Shown here: positions 19,653 through 30,181 of the stretch, piece by piece
Numbering within the stretch: the stretch's first letter is position 1
Layout: every line of letters begins with the position of its first letter
DNA from: Dokdonella_A sp964582225
GTDB lineage: Bacteria > Pseudomonadota > Gammaproteobacteria > Xanthomonadales > Rhodanobacteraceae
DNA: 64,000 nucleotides
Reading direction: 5' to 3'
Assembly (NCBI GenBank): GCA_964582225.1
Contig: CAZORA010000003.1
Location: forward strand, 124,001-188,000
Position numbers and translations under genes: made by a program
The notes under the pieces: generated by a model
The model's input: the letters and a program-made list of their open reading frames with translations, nothing else
Database searches by the model: none
Told to the model about the DNA's origin: nothing

Positions 19653-22600
19653 CTACATGTTGCGTCGGTACTCGCCGCCGACGTCGTAGAGCGCGTGGCT
19701 GATCTGCCCCAGGCTGTGGGTCTTGACCGCCTGCATCAGCGACTCGAACACGTTGCGGCGGGCGCGGGCGGTTTCCTGCAGGTAGGCGAGGCCGTGCTCA
19801 CCACTTGCCGCAACGGCCGGCGCGTCGGCCGAGTCGATGGCGTGGGCGTGGTCGGTGGCGCCGACCGGGGCCAGCGGGTTGCGCACGCTGCGGAAGGCCT
19901 GCACGTTGCGGATCTGCTGCGCCTTTTCCTCCTCGGTGGCGCGGATCAGCTCGATGCTGGTCGCCACTTCGCCGGCGTGCTCGCGCGGGAGGAAGGTGTT
20001 GACGCCGATCAGGGGCAGCGAGCCGTCGTGCTTCTTGTGCTCGTAGTAGAGCGATTCTTCCTGGATCTTGCCGCGCTGGTACATGGTGTCCATCGCTCCG
20101 AGCACGCCGCCACGCTCGCTGATGGCCTCGAATTCGCGGTAGACCGCCTCCTCCACCATGTCGGTCAGGCGCTCGATGACGTAGCTGCCCTGCCAGGGGT
20201 TTTCGTTGTAGTTGAGACCCAGCTCGTGGTTGATGATGAGCTGGATCGCCACCGCGCGGCGCACGGATTCCTCGGTCGGCGTGGTCAACGCCTCGTCGTA
20301 GGCGTTGGTGTGCAGGCTGTTGCAGTTGTCGAACAGGGCGTACAGCGCCTGCAGGGTGGTGCGGATGTCGTTGAACTGGATTTCCTGCGCGTGCAGGGAG
20401 CGGCCCGAAGTCTGGATGTGGTACTTGAGCATCTGGCTGCGCGGGCTGGCGCCGTAGCGCTCGCGCATGGCGCGGGCCCAGATGCGGCGCGCCACGCGGC
20501 CGATCACGCTGTATTCCGGATCCATCCCGTTGGAGAAGAAGAACGACAGGTTGGGCGCGAAGTCGTCGATCTGCATGCCGCGCGCAAGGTAGTACTCGAC
20601 GATGGTGAAGCCGTTGGACAGAGTGAAGGCGAGCTGGCTGATCGGGTTCGCCCCGGCCTCGGCGATGTGGTAGCCGGAAATCGATACGGAATAGAAGTTC
20701 CGCACCTTGTGCTCGACGAAGTACTGCTGGATGTCGCCCATCATGCGCAGGGCGAATTCGGTCGAGAAGATGCAGGTGTTCTGCGCCTGGTCCTCCTTGA
20801 GGATGTCGGCCTGCACGGTGCCGCGCACGCGGCTCATGGTGTCGGCCATGATGCGGGCGTAGGTTTCGGCGTCGATCAGCTGGTCGCCGGTGACGCCGAG
20901 CAGGGCGAGGCCGAGGCCATCGTTGCCCTTGGGCAGATCGCCGCCATAGCGGGGGCGCTCGTGGTCCGCATAGAAGGCCCGGATTTTCCGCTCGGCGGCG
21001 TCCCAGCGCGCGGCGTCCTCGCGCAGGTACTTCTCCACCTGCTGGTCGATCGCCGTGTTCATGAACATGGCGAGGATCATCGGCGCGGGGCCGTTGATGG
21101 TCATCGAGACGCTGGTCTTGGGATCGCAGAGGTCGAAGCCCGAATAGAGCTTCTTCATGTCGTCGAGGGTGGCGATGTTGACCCCGGAGTTGCCGATCTT
21201 GCCGTAGATGTCGGGGCGCTCGGCCGGGTCTTCGCCGTACAGGGTGACGCTGTCGAAGGCGGTGGAGAGGCGCGCCGCGGGCTGGCCCAGCGAGAGGTAG
21301 TGGAAGCGTCGGTTGGTGCGCTCGGGGGTGCCTTCGCCGGCGAACATGCGGGTCGGGTCCTCACCGCTGCGCCGGTAGGGATAGACCCCGCCGGTGTAGG
21401 GATAGGCGCCGGGCAGGTTTTCCAGGCACAGGTACTTGAGCTGCTCGCCCCAGGCCGCCGTGGTCGGCGGGGCGATCTTCGGCACCTGCTCGTGGGACAG
21501 GGTTTCGCGGTAGTTTGCGACGCGGATGGTCTTGCCGCGCACCTGGTACTCGTTGAACTCCGCCTCGACCGCGCGGCGGCGCTCCGGCCACTCGCGCAGC
21601 AGGTGCACGGCTTCGGCCGAGAGCGCCTTGACCGCCTCGTTGTAGCGCGCGCGCAGCCGCGGCAGCGCCTCGGCCTCGCCGCCACGCAGCTCGGCCGCGG
21701 CGTAGAGGTCGAACGCCTTGGGCAGCCGTGGATCTTCGAGCCCGCGCAGCGCCTCCCAGCAGTGCTGGGCCCGCGCCGCCGCCGCCGACATGCGCAGCGC
21801 ATCGGCGTTGATCGCCCTGCCCTGCTCGGCGATTTCCGCCAGATAGCGCACCCGCTTGCCCGGAATCAGCACGGTCGCGCGCGGCTCCCTCAGCGTGGTG
21901 TCGAGCCGCGGCCGGAAGTCGCAAGCGACGCCCGAATCCGACGCCGGACCGGCGCCTCCCGACGCCCGTGCGCGCTTTTCCAGCAGCAGGCGGCACAGGT
22001 TGACGAACATCCAGGTGACGCCGGGGTCGTTGAATTGACTGGCGATCGTCGGATAGACCGGAACCGCGTCGTCTTCTGCCTTGAAGGCGTGATGATTGCG
22101 TTTCCACTGCTTGCGCACGTCGCGCAGCGCGTCCTCGGCGCCGCGCCGGTCGTACTTGTTGAGCACGATCAGGTCGGCATAGTCGATCATGTCGATCTTC
22201 TCGAGCTGGCTCGCGGCGCCGTAGTCGCTGGTCATCACATAGGCCGAAAAATCGACCAGGTCGACGATCGCCGAGTCGCTCTGGCCGATGCCGGCGGTCT
22301 CCACCAGCACCAGGTCATAGTCCTGCGCGCGCAGGAAGCCGATGCAGTCCTTCAGCACCTCGTTGATCGAGGCGTTGCGCGCGCGGGTCGCCATCGAGCG
22401 CATGAACACCCGGTGGCTGCGCAGGCTGTTCATGCGGATGCGGTCGCCGAGCAGGGCGCCGCCCGAGCGGCGCCGGGTCGGATCGACCGCGAGCACGGCG
22501 ATGCGCATTTCGGGAAAGGCGTGCAGGAAGCGCAGCAGGATCTCGTCGATCACGCTCGACTTGCCGGCGCCGCCGGTGCCGGTGACGCCAAGCACCGGCG

Positions 22601-23240
22601 CGAGACGCCCGTGAGGTCCGGCCGAGCCGCTCGCCCACCGCTTGCGCAGCATGGCGAGCTCGGCCTCCGAGAAGGCGCCGTCCTCGAGCGCGCTCAGCAT
22701 GCGTCCCACGCTGATTTCGTCGTCGACATCGACGCTGCCGGCGATCCGCGCCGGGTCGCGCTGCGCGGCGCGCGCGTCGCGGCTCTCGGCGGCGCGCTGC
22801 ACCACATCCTCGATCATGTGCACGAGGCCCATGCGCATGCCGTCATTGGGGTGGTAGATGCGCTCGACGCCGTAGGCCTGGAGCGCGGCAATCTCCTCCG
22901 GCGTGATGGTGCCGCCGCCACCACCGAAGACGCGGATGTGCGCGGCGCCGCGCTCCTTCAGCATGTCCACCATGTAGCGGAAATACTCCATGTGCCCACC
23001 CTGGTAGGAGCTGAGCGCGATGGCATCGGCATCTTCCTGCAGAGCCGCGCGAACGACCTCTTCTACGGCCCGGTTGTGGCCCAGGTGGATCACCTCCACG
23101 CCCTGATCCTGGATGATCCGGCGCATGATGTTGATCGCCGCATCATGGCCGTCGAACAGGCTGCCGGCGGTGACGAAGCGCAGCGGCAGCGCCTCGGTGG
23201 CCGGGGCAGGAGCGGAATGGGCGGGCGCGGGCGTGCTCAT
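19653..23240 (-). CDS. icmF: Fused isobutyryl-CoA mutase IcmF (B12-dependent)
   Basis: 1195 residues from the ATG at 23240. Domain order is the IcmF one. A B12-binding domain with the cobalt-ligand segment FDGHDAAINIMRR comes first (residues about 20-160). A MeaI-like G-protein chaperone follows, with Walker A GTGGAGKSS and VDPTRRRSGG. The TIM-barrel mutase domain (YPYTGGVYPYR, FAGEGTPERTNRRFHY) is C-terminal. It interconverts isobutyryl-CoA and n-butyryl-CoA using adenosylcobalamin, linking valine catabolism to butyrate metabolism, with GTP-dependent cofactor loading. It is divergent from leucine dehydrogenase across 254 bp, fitting a branched-chain catabolic island. Related methylmalonyl-CoA mutases lack the central fused G domain. 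Confidence 0.93.
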   Translation of the reverse strand: MSTPAPAHSAPAPATEALPLRFVTAGSLFDGHDAAINIMRRIIQDQGVEVIHLGHNRAVEEVVRAALQEDADAIALSSYQGGHMEYFRYMVDMLKERGAAHIRVFGGGGGTITPEEIAALQAYGVERIYHPNDGMRMGLVHMIEDVVQRAAESRDARAAQRDPARIAGSVDVDDEISVGRMLSALEDGAFSEAELAMLRKRWASGSAGPHGRLAPVLGVTGTGGAGKSSVIDEILLRFLHAFPEMRIAVLAVDPTRRRSGGALLGDRIRMNSLRSHRVFMRSMATRARNASINEVLKDCIGFLRAQDYDLVLVETAGIGQSDSAIVDLVDFSAYVMTSDYGAASQLEKIDMIDYADLIVLNKYDRRGAEDALRDVRKQWKRNHHAFKAEDDAVPVYPTIASQFNDPGVTWMFVNLCRLLLEKRARASGGAGPASDSGVACDFRPRLDTTLREPRATVLIPGKRVRYLAEIAEQGRAINADALRMSAAAARAQHCWEALRGLEDPRLPKAFDLYAAAELRGGEAEALPRLRARYNEAVKALSAEAVHLLREWPERRRAVEAEFNEYQVRGKTIRVANYRETLSHEQVPKIAPPTTAAWGEQLKYLCLENLPGAYPYTGGVYPYRRSGEDPTRMFAGEGTPERTNRRFHYLSLGQPAARLSTAFDSVTLYGEDPAERPDIYGKIGNSGVNIATLDDMKKLYSGFDLCDPKTSVSMTINGPAPMILAMFMNTAIDQQVEKYLREDAARWDAAERKIRAFYADHERPRYGGDLPKGNDGLGLALLGVTGDQLIDAETYARIMADTMSRVRGTVQADILKEDQAQNTCIFSTEFALRMMGDIQQYFVEHKVRNFYSVSISGYHIAEAGANPISQLAFTLSNGFTIVEYYLARGMQIDDFAPNLSFFFSNGMDPEYSVIGRVARRIWARAMRERYGASPRSQMLKYHIQTSGRSLHAQEIQFNDIRTTLQALYALFDNCNSLHTNAYDEALTTPTEESVRRAVAIQLIINHELGLNYNENPWQGSYVIERLTDMVEEAVYREFEAISERGGVLGAMDTMYQRGKIQEESLYYEHKKHDGSLPLIGVNTFLPREHAGEVATSIELIRATEEEKAQQIRNVQAFRSVRNPLAPVGATDHAHAIDSADAPAVAASGEHGLAYLQETARARRNVFESLMQAVKTHSLGQISHALYDVGGEYRRNM

Positions 23241-23494
23241 GAAACCACCGATCGTTTCTTTCGCGGACCGCCGATTGTAACCCGCAGCGCCTCGCGAGCC
23301 GCTGCGGGCGCGGATTGTCGCAGTGCAGCTGTCCAGCACCCGAGCACGCGGCTAGACTAGCGCCCCTGCAGGGACGGCCGCGCCGCGCTGGCGCGCGGTC
23401 GCCCCGTCCGCACCGCAAACACCCGTTTCCCCACGCCATTGCACCCGGCGTCGCTGACGGCCGGATTCACCCCCGTTGTTCAGGAGCAGCAGCC

Positions 23495-24598
23495 ATGATC
23501 TTCGAAACCATCGACCAGACCGGCCACGAGCAGGTCGTCTTCTGCCACAACAAGGATGTGGGCCTGAAGGCCATCATCGCGATCCACAACACGGTGCTCG
23601 GTCCGGCGCTCGGCGGGCTGCGCATGTGGCCCTACAAGTCCGAGGATGAAGCGCTGAACGACGTGCTGCGCCTGTCGCGCGGCATGACCTACAAGAACGC
23701 AGTCGCCGGGCTGAACCTCGGCGGCGGCAAGGCGGTCATCATCGGCGACCCATCGACCCTCAAGTCGGAGGGTCTGTTCCGCGCCTTCGGCCGCTTCGTC
23801 AACTCGCTGAGCGGGCGCTACATCACCGCCGAGGACGTCGGCATCGACGTCAACGACATGGAATACGTATATCGCGAAACCGAGTTCGTGACCGGCGTAC
23901 ACCAGGTGCACGGCGGCTCGGGCGACCCCTCGCCCTTCACCGCCTATGGCACCCTGCAGGGCCTGATGGCTGCGCTCGACTACAAGTTCGGCAACGAGGA
24001 CATCGGCAAGTACAGCTATGCGGTGCAGGGTCTCGGCCACGTTGGCATGGAGTTCGTCAAGCTGCTGCGTGAGCAGGGCGCAAAAATTTTCGTGACCGAC
24101 ATGAACCAGACCCTGGTCAAGAAGGCCGTCGACGAATACGGCTGCACCGCGGTCGGCCTCGACGAGATCTACGAGACCGATGCCGACGTCTACAGCCCTT
24201 GCGCTCTTGGCGGTACCTTGAATGAGCAGACCCTGACCAGGCTCAAGTGCAAAATCGTCTGCGGCTCGGCCAACAATCAGCTTGCCGACGATTCGATCGG
24301 CGACGAGCTCGAAAAGCGCGGCGTGCTGTACGCGCCGGACTATGCGGTCAACGCCGGCGGGGTGATGAACGTGTCGCTCGAGATCGACGGCTACAACCGC
24401 GAGCGCGCCATGCGCATGATGCGAACGATCTACTACAACGTACACCGCATCTTCGACATCGCCAAGCGTGACGGCATCCCGACCTACAAGGCGGCCGACC
24501 GCATGGCGGAAGAGCGCATCGCCATCATCGGCAAGCTGAAGCTGCCGCACGCCGGCAACCACGGCCCGCGCTTCCTCGGCCGCATGCGCGGACAGTAA
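23495..24598 (+). CDS. ldh: Leucine (branched-chain amino acid) dehydrogenase
   Basis: 367 residues from the ATG at 23495, with AGGAG about 10 nt upstream. GGLRMWPYKSEDEAL and GMTYKNAVAGLNLGGGKAVI carry the glycine-rich and catalytic-lysine segments of Glu/Leu/Phe/Val dehydrogenases. VQGLGHVGMEFVKLL is the NAD-binding motif, and NAGGVMNVSLE is typical of the leucine dehydrogenase branch. It deaminates Leu, Val and Ile to 2-oxoacids with NAD in the cytoplasm, the first step of the island. A strong hairpin separates it from the isovaleryl-CoA dehydrogenase gene. Confidence 0.92.
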   Translation: MIFETIDQTGHEQVVFCHNKDVGLKAIIAIHNTVLGPALGGLRMWPYKSEDEALNDVLRLSRGMTYKNAVAGLNLGGGKAVIIGDPSTLKSEGLFRAFGRFVNSLSGRYITAEDVGIDVNDMEYVYRETEFVTGVHQVHGGSGDPSPFTAYGTLQGLMAALDYKFGNEDIGKYSYAVQGLGHVGMEFVKLLREQGAKIFVTDMNQTLVKKAVDEYGCTAVGLDEIYETDADVYSPCALGGTLNEQTLTRLKCKIVCGSANNQLADDSIGDELEKRGVLYAPDYAVNAGGVMNVSLEIDGYNRERAMRMMRTIYYNVHRIFDIAKRDGIPTYKAADRMAEERIAIIGKLKLPHAGNHGPRFLGRMRGQ

Positions 24599-24613
24599 GC
24601 GAAGATCGCGCCA

Positions 24614-24645
24614 GCACGGGTCGGCGCCAGCGCGCCGATCCGTGC
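24614..24645. other. Strong intergenic hairpin between leucine dehydrogenase and isovaleryl-CoA dehydrogenase
   Basis: Arms of 14 bases (GCACGGGTCGGCGC and GCGCCGATCCGTGC) with a 4-nt loop CAGC and a single G-U type mismatch. There is no T-tract after it, so it is not a standard intrinsic terminator. It could stabilise the upstream message or attenuate. Confidence 0.7.
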
Positions 24646-24679
24646 CGGCGACCGGCCGGCGACCGAAGGGCTTTCCACC

Positions 24680-25834
24680 ATGAGTTTTCCCCTCAGCGAA
24701 GAACTCGACCTGCTGCGCGAGACGGTGCGCAGCTTCGCCGAGCGCGAAATCGCGCCGCGCGCCGATCTGATCGATCGCGAAAACGTCTTTCCGGCGGATC
24801 TCTGGCGCAAGTTCGGCGAGCTCGGCCTGCTCGGCATCACCGTATCCGAACAGTACGGCGGCTCGGCCATGGGGTACCTGGCGCACCTGGTCGCGATGGA
24901 GGAAATCTCGCGCGCCTCGGGCTCGGTCGGGCTCTCCTACGGCGCCCACTCGAACCTCTGCGTCAACAACCTGTTCAAGAACGGCAGCGAAGTGCAGAAG
25001 CAGAAATATCTGCCCAAGCTCGTCAGCGGCGAGTTCGTCGGCGCGCTGGCCATGAGCGAACCCGGCGCCGGCTCCGACGTGGTCGGCTCGATGAGCTGTC
25101 GCGCCGAGCGCAAGGGCGACTCGTGGATCGCCAACGGCAACAAGATGTGGATCACCAACGGCCCCGACGCCGACGTGCTGCTGGTCTACATGCGCACCGC
25201 TCACCGCCCCGCCGGCAGCCGCTGCATGACCGCCTTCTTGATCGAAAAGGGCATGCCGGGCTTTTCCACCGCGCAGAAGCTCGACAAGCTCGGCATGCGC
25301 GGCTCCAACACCTGCGAGCTGGTGTTCGAGAACTGCGAGATCCCCGACGCAAACCGCGTCGGCGAGGTCAACGAGGGCGTTCGCGTGCTGATGAGCGGCC
25401 TCGACACCGAGCGCCTGGTGCTTAGCGGCGGCCCGCTCGGCCTGATGCAGGCGGCGCTCGACATCACCCTGCCCTACGTCCGCGCGCGCAAGCAGTTCAA
25501 CGCGCCGATCGGCACCTTCGAGATCATGCAGGCGAAGATCGCCGACATGTACACGGCGCTGCAGTCCGCCCGCGCCTATGCCTACATGGTGGCGCAGAAC
25601 TACGACCGCGGCGAGCGCTCGCGCATCGACCCGGCCTCCTGCTTGCTGAACGCCTCGAGCAGCGCCGTAGCGGTCGCCCTGGAGGCGATCCAGTCGCTCG
25701 GCGGCAACGGCTACATCAACGACTACCCCACCGGCCGCCTGCTGCGCGACGCCAAGCTCTATGAAATCGGCGCCGGCACCAACGAGATCCGGCGCATGCT
25801 GATCGGTCGGGAGCTGTTTCACGGCAAGACATGA
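24680..25834 (+). CDS. liuA: Isovaleryl-CoA dehydrogenase
   Basis: 384 residues with the acyl-CoA dehydrogenase blocks AMSEPGAGSDV (near 124-134), WITNGPDADV and the C-terminal QSLGGNGYINDYP and EIGAGTNEIRR. The catalytic base is Glu244 in LDTERLVLSGGPLG. That placement is specific to isovaleryl-CoA dehydrogenases; most other family members have it about 120 residues later. FAD-dependent, it oxidises isovaleryl-CoA to 3-methylcrotonyl-CoA in leucine breakdown. Its stop overlaps the ATG of the next, broken gene (ATGA). Confidence 0.93.
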   Translation: MSFPLSEELDLLRETVRSFAEREIAPRADLIDRENVFPADLWRKFGELGLLGITVSEQYGGSAMGYLAHLVAMEEISRASGSVGLSYGAHSNLCVNNLFKNGSEVQKQKYLPKLVSGEFVGALAMSEPGAGSDVVGSMSCRAERKGDSWIANGNKMWITNGPDADVLLVYMRTAHRPAGSRCMTAFLIEKGMPGFSTAQKLDKLGMRGSNTCELVFENCEIPDANRVGEVNEGVRVLMSGLDTERLVLSGGPLGLMQAALDITLPYVRARKQFNAPIGTFEIMQAKIADMYTALQSARAYAYMVAQNYDRGERSRIDPASCLLNASSSAVAVALEAIQSLGGNGYINDYPTGRLLRDAKLYEIGAGTNEIRRMLIGRELFHGKT

Positions 25835-26376
25835 GCGACGCCCCGCCCGCTTCCTTGCTGCTCGCGCAAACGCGCGAGATCGTTGCGAACCTGGAAGCAG
25901 TCGGCACCCGATACATGCTGAGCGGCGGCATTGTGGTCAACATCCATGGCTAGCTGCGCGCCACCCGCGATCTCGACTTCATGTTGATGGTCGAAGATGC
26001 CGAGACGATGCACGCCATGCTCGAACGCCTGGGTTATGCAGCGCTGGATCGCCGCCCCGACATCTCCAGCTACCTGCGCGGCACGCAGCGGCTGAATGTG
26101 CTCTATGCGCAGCGCCCCATCAGCCGCAGCCTGCTCGAGAACGCGAGCCTGGCGCAATTCGAGGGCCGCGAAGTGCCGGTCATCTCGCTGGAGGGCCTGC
26201 TCGGGCTCAAGATCCAGGCTTTCAACGACGACCCACTGCGACTGAACGACCTCAAGGACATGATCGAGCTGATCAGAGCCAATCGTGGCCGCTTCAACGA
26301 AGAGGAAGTACGATCCTACTTCTGCCTGTTCGACCGCGAACGCGTATTCGATGACATCCTGCGAACCATTGGCTGA
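25831..26376 (+). pseudogene. Minimal nucleotidyltransferase-like gene interrupted by an amber codon
   Basis: Reading from the ATG at 25831 gives MSDAPPASLLLAQTREIV then YMLSGGIVVNIHG, an in-frame TAG at 25951-25953, and then LRATRDLDFMLMVEDAE and a further 130 residues. GG(x)8-10G-x-RATRDLDF is the active-site pattern of MNT/AbiEii-like nucleotidyltransferases; the amber codon falls between the Gly-Gly pair and the Asp pair. TAC or TAT (Tyr) would restore it by one base. Unless the codon is suppressed or translation restarts at the ATG at 25981, the protein is inactive. It overlaps the stop of isovaleryl-CoA dehydrogenase and the next small gene. Confidence 0.75.
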
Positions 26377-26581
26377 ACTTGCCCTTCGGGCGCTGGCAGA
26401 CGCCCCGCCGGGGATCCATGTCGAGTCGAACCCGACAGCCCAGCACGATCTGAAGTTCGCCCGCCGACTGTCGGCCGCCGAGCGGATCGCTGCGCTGAAC
26501 GAAATCCTCCTGCTCGCCGAGGCCTTCGGCCTGCCACCGCCTTCGCGCGAACCCATCGAGTACCACGACATCCGCCTGTAG
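26351..26581 (+). CDS. Small protein partnered with the broken nucleotidyltransferase
   Basis: 76 residues from the ATG at 26351, which lies inside the end of the nucleotidyltransferase frame (26-base overlap in a different frame). The sequence has an amphipathic helix-rich C-terminal half (RRLSAAERIAALNEILLLAE) and ends EYHDIRL. The arrangement (short gene overlapping a minimal nucleotidyltransferase) resembles two-gene nucleotidyltransferase modules, but I do not recognise the family and cannot say which would be toxin or antidote. Confidence 0.5.
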   Translation: MTSCEPLAELALRALADAPPGIHVESNPTAQHDLKFARRLSAAERIAALNEILLLAEAFGLPPPSREPIEYHDIRL

Positions 26582-26687
26582 GTGCCGCGGCATCGGCGCG
26601 AGCGCAGTTTGCCGCGCCGCAGCGACAGCGCCATAATCCCGCGGTCCTCATTCAGCCGCAGCGCGGCCAAATTTCGAGAGGTTTCCC

Positions 26688-27863
26688 ATGTCCGATATCG
26701 TGATCGTCGGCGCCAAGCGCACCGCCATCGGTTCCTTCCTCGGCCAGTTCACCGGCGTGCCGACGCCGACGCTCGGCGCCGCCGCAATCCGCGCCGCGCT
26801 GGAGCAATCCGCGCTGCCCACCGAGGCGGTATCGGAAGTCATCATGGGTTGCGTGCTGCCGGCGAACCTCGGCCAGGCGCCGGCCCGCCAGGCTTCCCTC
26901 GCGGCCGGAATCCCGCCCGCCAGCGGCTGCACCACCATCAACAAGGTCTGCGGATCGGGCATGAAGGCGATCATGTTCGGCAACGATCTGCTCAAGGCGG
27001 GCTCCGCCGACGTCGTGGTGGCCGGCGGCATGGAGTCGATGACCAATGCGCCGCACATGGTCCAGGCGCGGAGCGGTATTCGCTATGGCGACGGCAAGCT
27101 GATCGACCATATGGCTTGGGATGGCCTCAGCGACCCCTACCAGGCCAAGCCGATGGGCGTCTTCGGCGAGCTTTGCGCCAGCAAGTACCACTTCACGCGC
27201 GAAGCCCAGGACTCGTTCGCTGCCGAATCCGTGAAACGCGCCCAGGCCGCAATCGCATCGGGCGAGTTCGGCGACGAGATCGTCCCGGTCGTGGTGAAGA
27301 CGCGCAAGGGTGACGTGGAATTCGCCACCGATGAGCAGCCCGGGCGCTCCGACATCCACAAGATCCCGACTCTGAAGCCGGCTTTCCAGAAGGAAAACGG
27401 CACCATCACTGCGGCCAGTTCGTCGAGCATCTCCGACGGCGCCGCCGCCACGGTGCTGATGCGTGCCGAGGATGCCGCGGCACGCGGCCTCACGCCGCTG
27501 GCACGAATCGTCGCCCACGCCACCCACTCGCAAACCCCGGAGTGGTTCACCACCGCGCCGGTCGGCGCGATCCAGAAAGTGCTGGACAAGGCCGGCTGGA
27601 AGGTGGCCGATGTCGATCTGTTCGAGGTCAACGAAGCCTTCGCCGTGGTCGCCATGGCCGCAATGACGGAGATCGGCATCGACCACGCCAAGCTCAACGT
27701 GCACGGCGGCGCCTGCGCGCTCGGCCATCCGATCGGCGCCAGCGGCGCGCGCATCGTGGTCACCCTGATCTATGCGATGCGTCGGCGCGGCGCCAAACGC
27801 GGCGTCGCCACCCTCTGCATCGGCGGCGGCGAGGCGACCGCCATCGCGATCGAAATGCCTTGA
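26688..27863 (+). CDS. atoB: Acetyl-CoA C-acetyltransferase (thiolase)
   Basis: 391 residues, the usual size of biosynthetic-type tetrameric thiolases. The acyl-accepting cysteine is Cys88 in NKVCGSGMKA. The C-terminal catalytic blocks are NVHGGACALGHPIGASGAR and TLCIGGGEA. It condenses or cleaves acetoacetyl-CoA in the cytoplasm; here it fits the end of leucine/butyrate catabolism with the adjacent acyl-CoA genes. GAGAGG lies about 6 nt before the ATG and a CATAAT -10-like sequence about 55 nt before it. Confidence 0.93.
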   Translation: MSDIVIVGAKRTAIGSFLGQFTGVPTPTLGAAAIRAALEQSALPTEAVSEVIMGCVLPANLGQAPARQASLAAGIPPASGCTTINKVCGSGMKAIMFGNDLLKAGSADVVVAGGMESMTNAPHMVQARSGIRYGDGKLIDHMAWDGLSDPYQAKPMGVFGELCASKYHFTREAQDSFAAESVKRAQAAIASGEFGDEIVPVVVKTRKGDVEFATDEQPGRSDIHKIPTLKPAFQKENGTITAASSSSISDGAAATVLMRAEDAAARGLTPLARIVAHATHSQTPEWFTTAPVGAIQKVLDKAGWKVADVDLFEVNEAFAVVAMAAMTEIGIDHAKLNVHGGACALGHPIGASGARIVVTLIYAMRRRGAKRGVATLCIGGGEATAIAIEMP

Positions 27864-27968
27864 TTCGGCGGCGCGGACGTCGCTTGGCGCCCGCGCTCAA
27901 CCGCGCGGAAACCCCGCGCTCACGGGCATGCCGACAGGCTGCTCGCCTTTCCCTGGAGTGAGACCGTC

Positions 27969-28346
27969 ATGCGAAAGATGAAGTTGATTCCGTTTGCGCT
28001 CGCCGTTGCACTGACCGGCAGTCTGGCCGCCTGTGGCGACAATGCCCAGCAGCAGGCCGAACAGGCCGCAAAGAGCGCCGAGCAGGCCAAGATCGCGGCG
28101 CAGGAGAAGATCGAAGCCGAGACGCGCGCCGCCAAGGAAGCCTCGATCCGCGCGGCGAAGGAGGCCGAAATCGCAGCCAGCAAGGCCGCGCAGAGCGCCA
28201 GCGAACTCGCCAACCAGGCGCGCGATGCGGCCGGCCAGGCCGCCGACGCCACAGCAGAGAAGGTCACTGCTGCCGCGAATAGCGCCGCCGAAATGACCAA
28301 GCAGGCTACCGACAAGGTGAACGCCGAGGTCGATAAGGCCAAGTAA
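27969..28346 (+). CDS. Small Ala-rich coiled-coil lipoprotein
   Basis: 125 residues. A signal sequence ends in the lipobox LAAC (Cys at residue 22), so the mature protein should be a lipid-anchored envelope protein. The rest is almost entirely Ala, Glu, Lys, Gln heptads (AAKEAEIAASKAAQSASEL and similar), predicting a long single helix or coiled coil. There is no catalytic feature. It resembles Lpp-like or stress lipoproteins only in composition. Confidence 0.75.
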   Translation: MRKMKLIPFALAVALTGSLAACGDNAQQQAEQAAKSAEQAKIAAQEKIEAETRAAKEASIRAAKEAEIAASKAAQSASELANQARDAAGQAADATAEKVTAAANSAAEMTKQATDKVNAEVDKAK

Positions 28347-28556
28347 ACGGCCGGTGCGGACGCAACGCCGCGCGCCCCGGGTATCAAGTATGCCCCCCCG
28401 CGGCCGGTTCGCACGGGTGTCTAAAGCCGCCGCCGGTCCGCTCCGCGACTTTGGGAGCATACCGCCAACCCGGCGCGCCTCCTGATCCGGGAGCCGCGCC
28501 GTGAGGCGCCGCGCGGGTCGATGTCCAATCCGTTTCGCCGCTCTGCAAACGCCCTC

Positions 28557-30164
<1,608 letters not shown>

Positions 30165-30181
30165 GGCGCACGGCGCGCACC

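Noticed and set aside
19695..23360. 1221-codon plus-strand open frame over icmF
   Set aside because: Antisense shadow of a gene with complete IcmF domains; no ribosome-binding site and no recognisable motif.
23480..25822. 780-codon minus-strand open frame spanning two dehydrogenase genes
   Set aside because: It crosses an intergenic region and two conserved plus-strand enzymes; an artefact of high GC.
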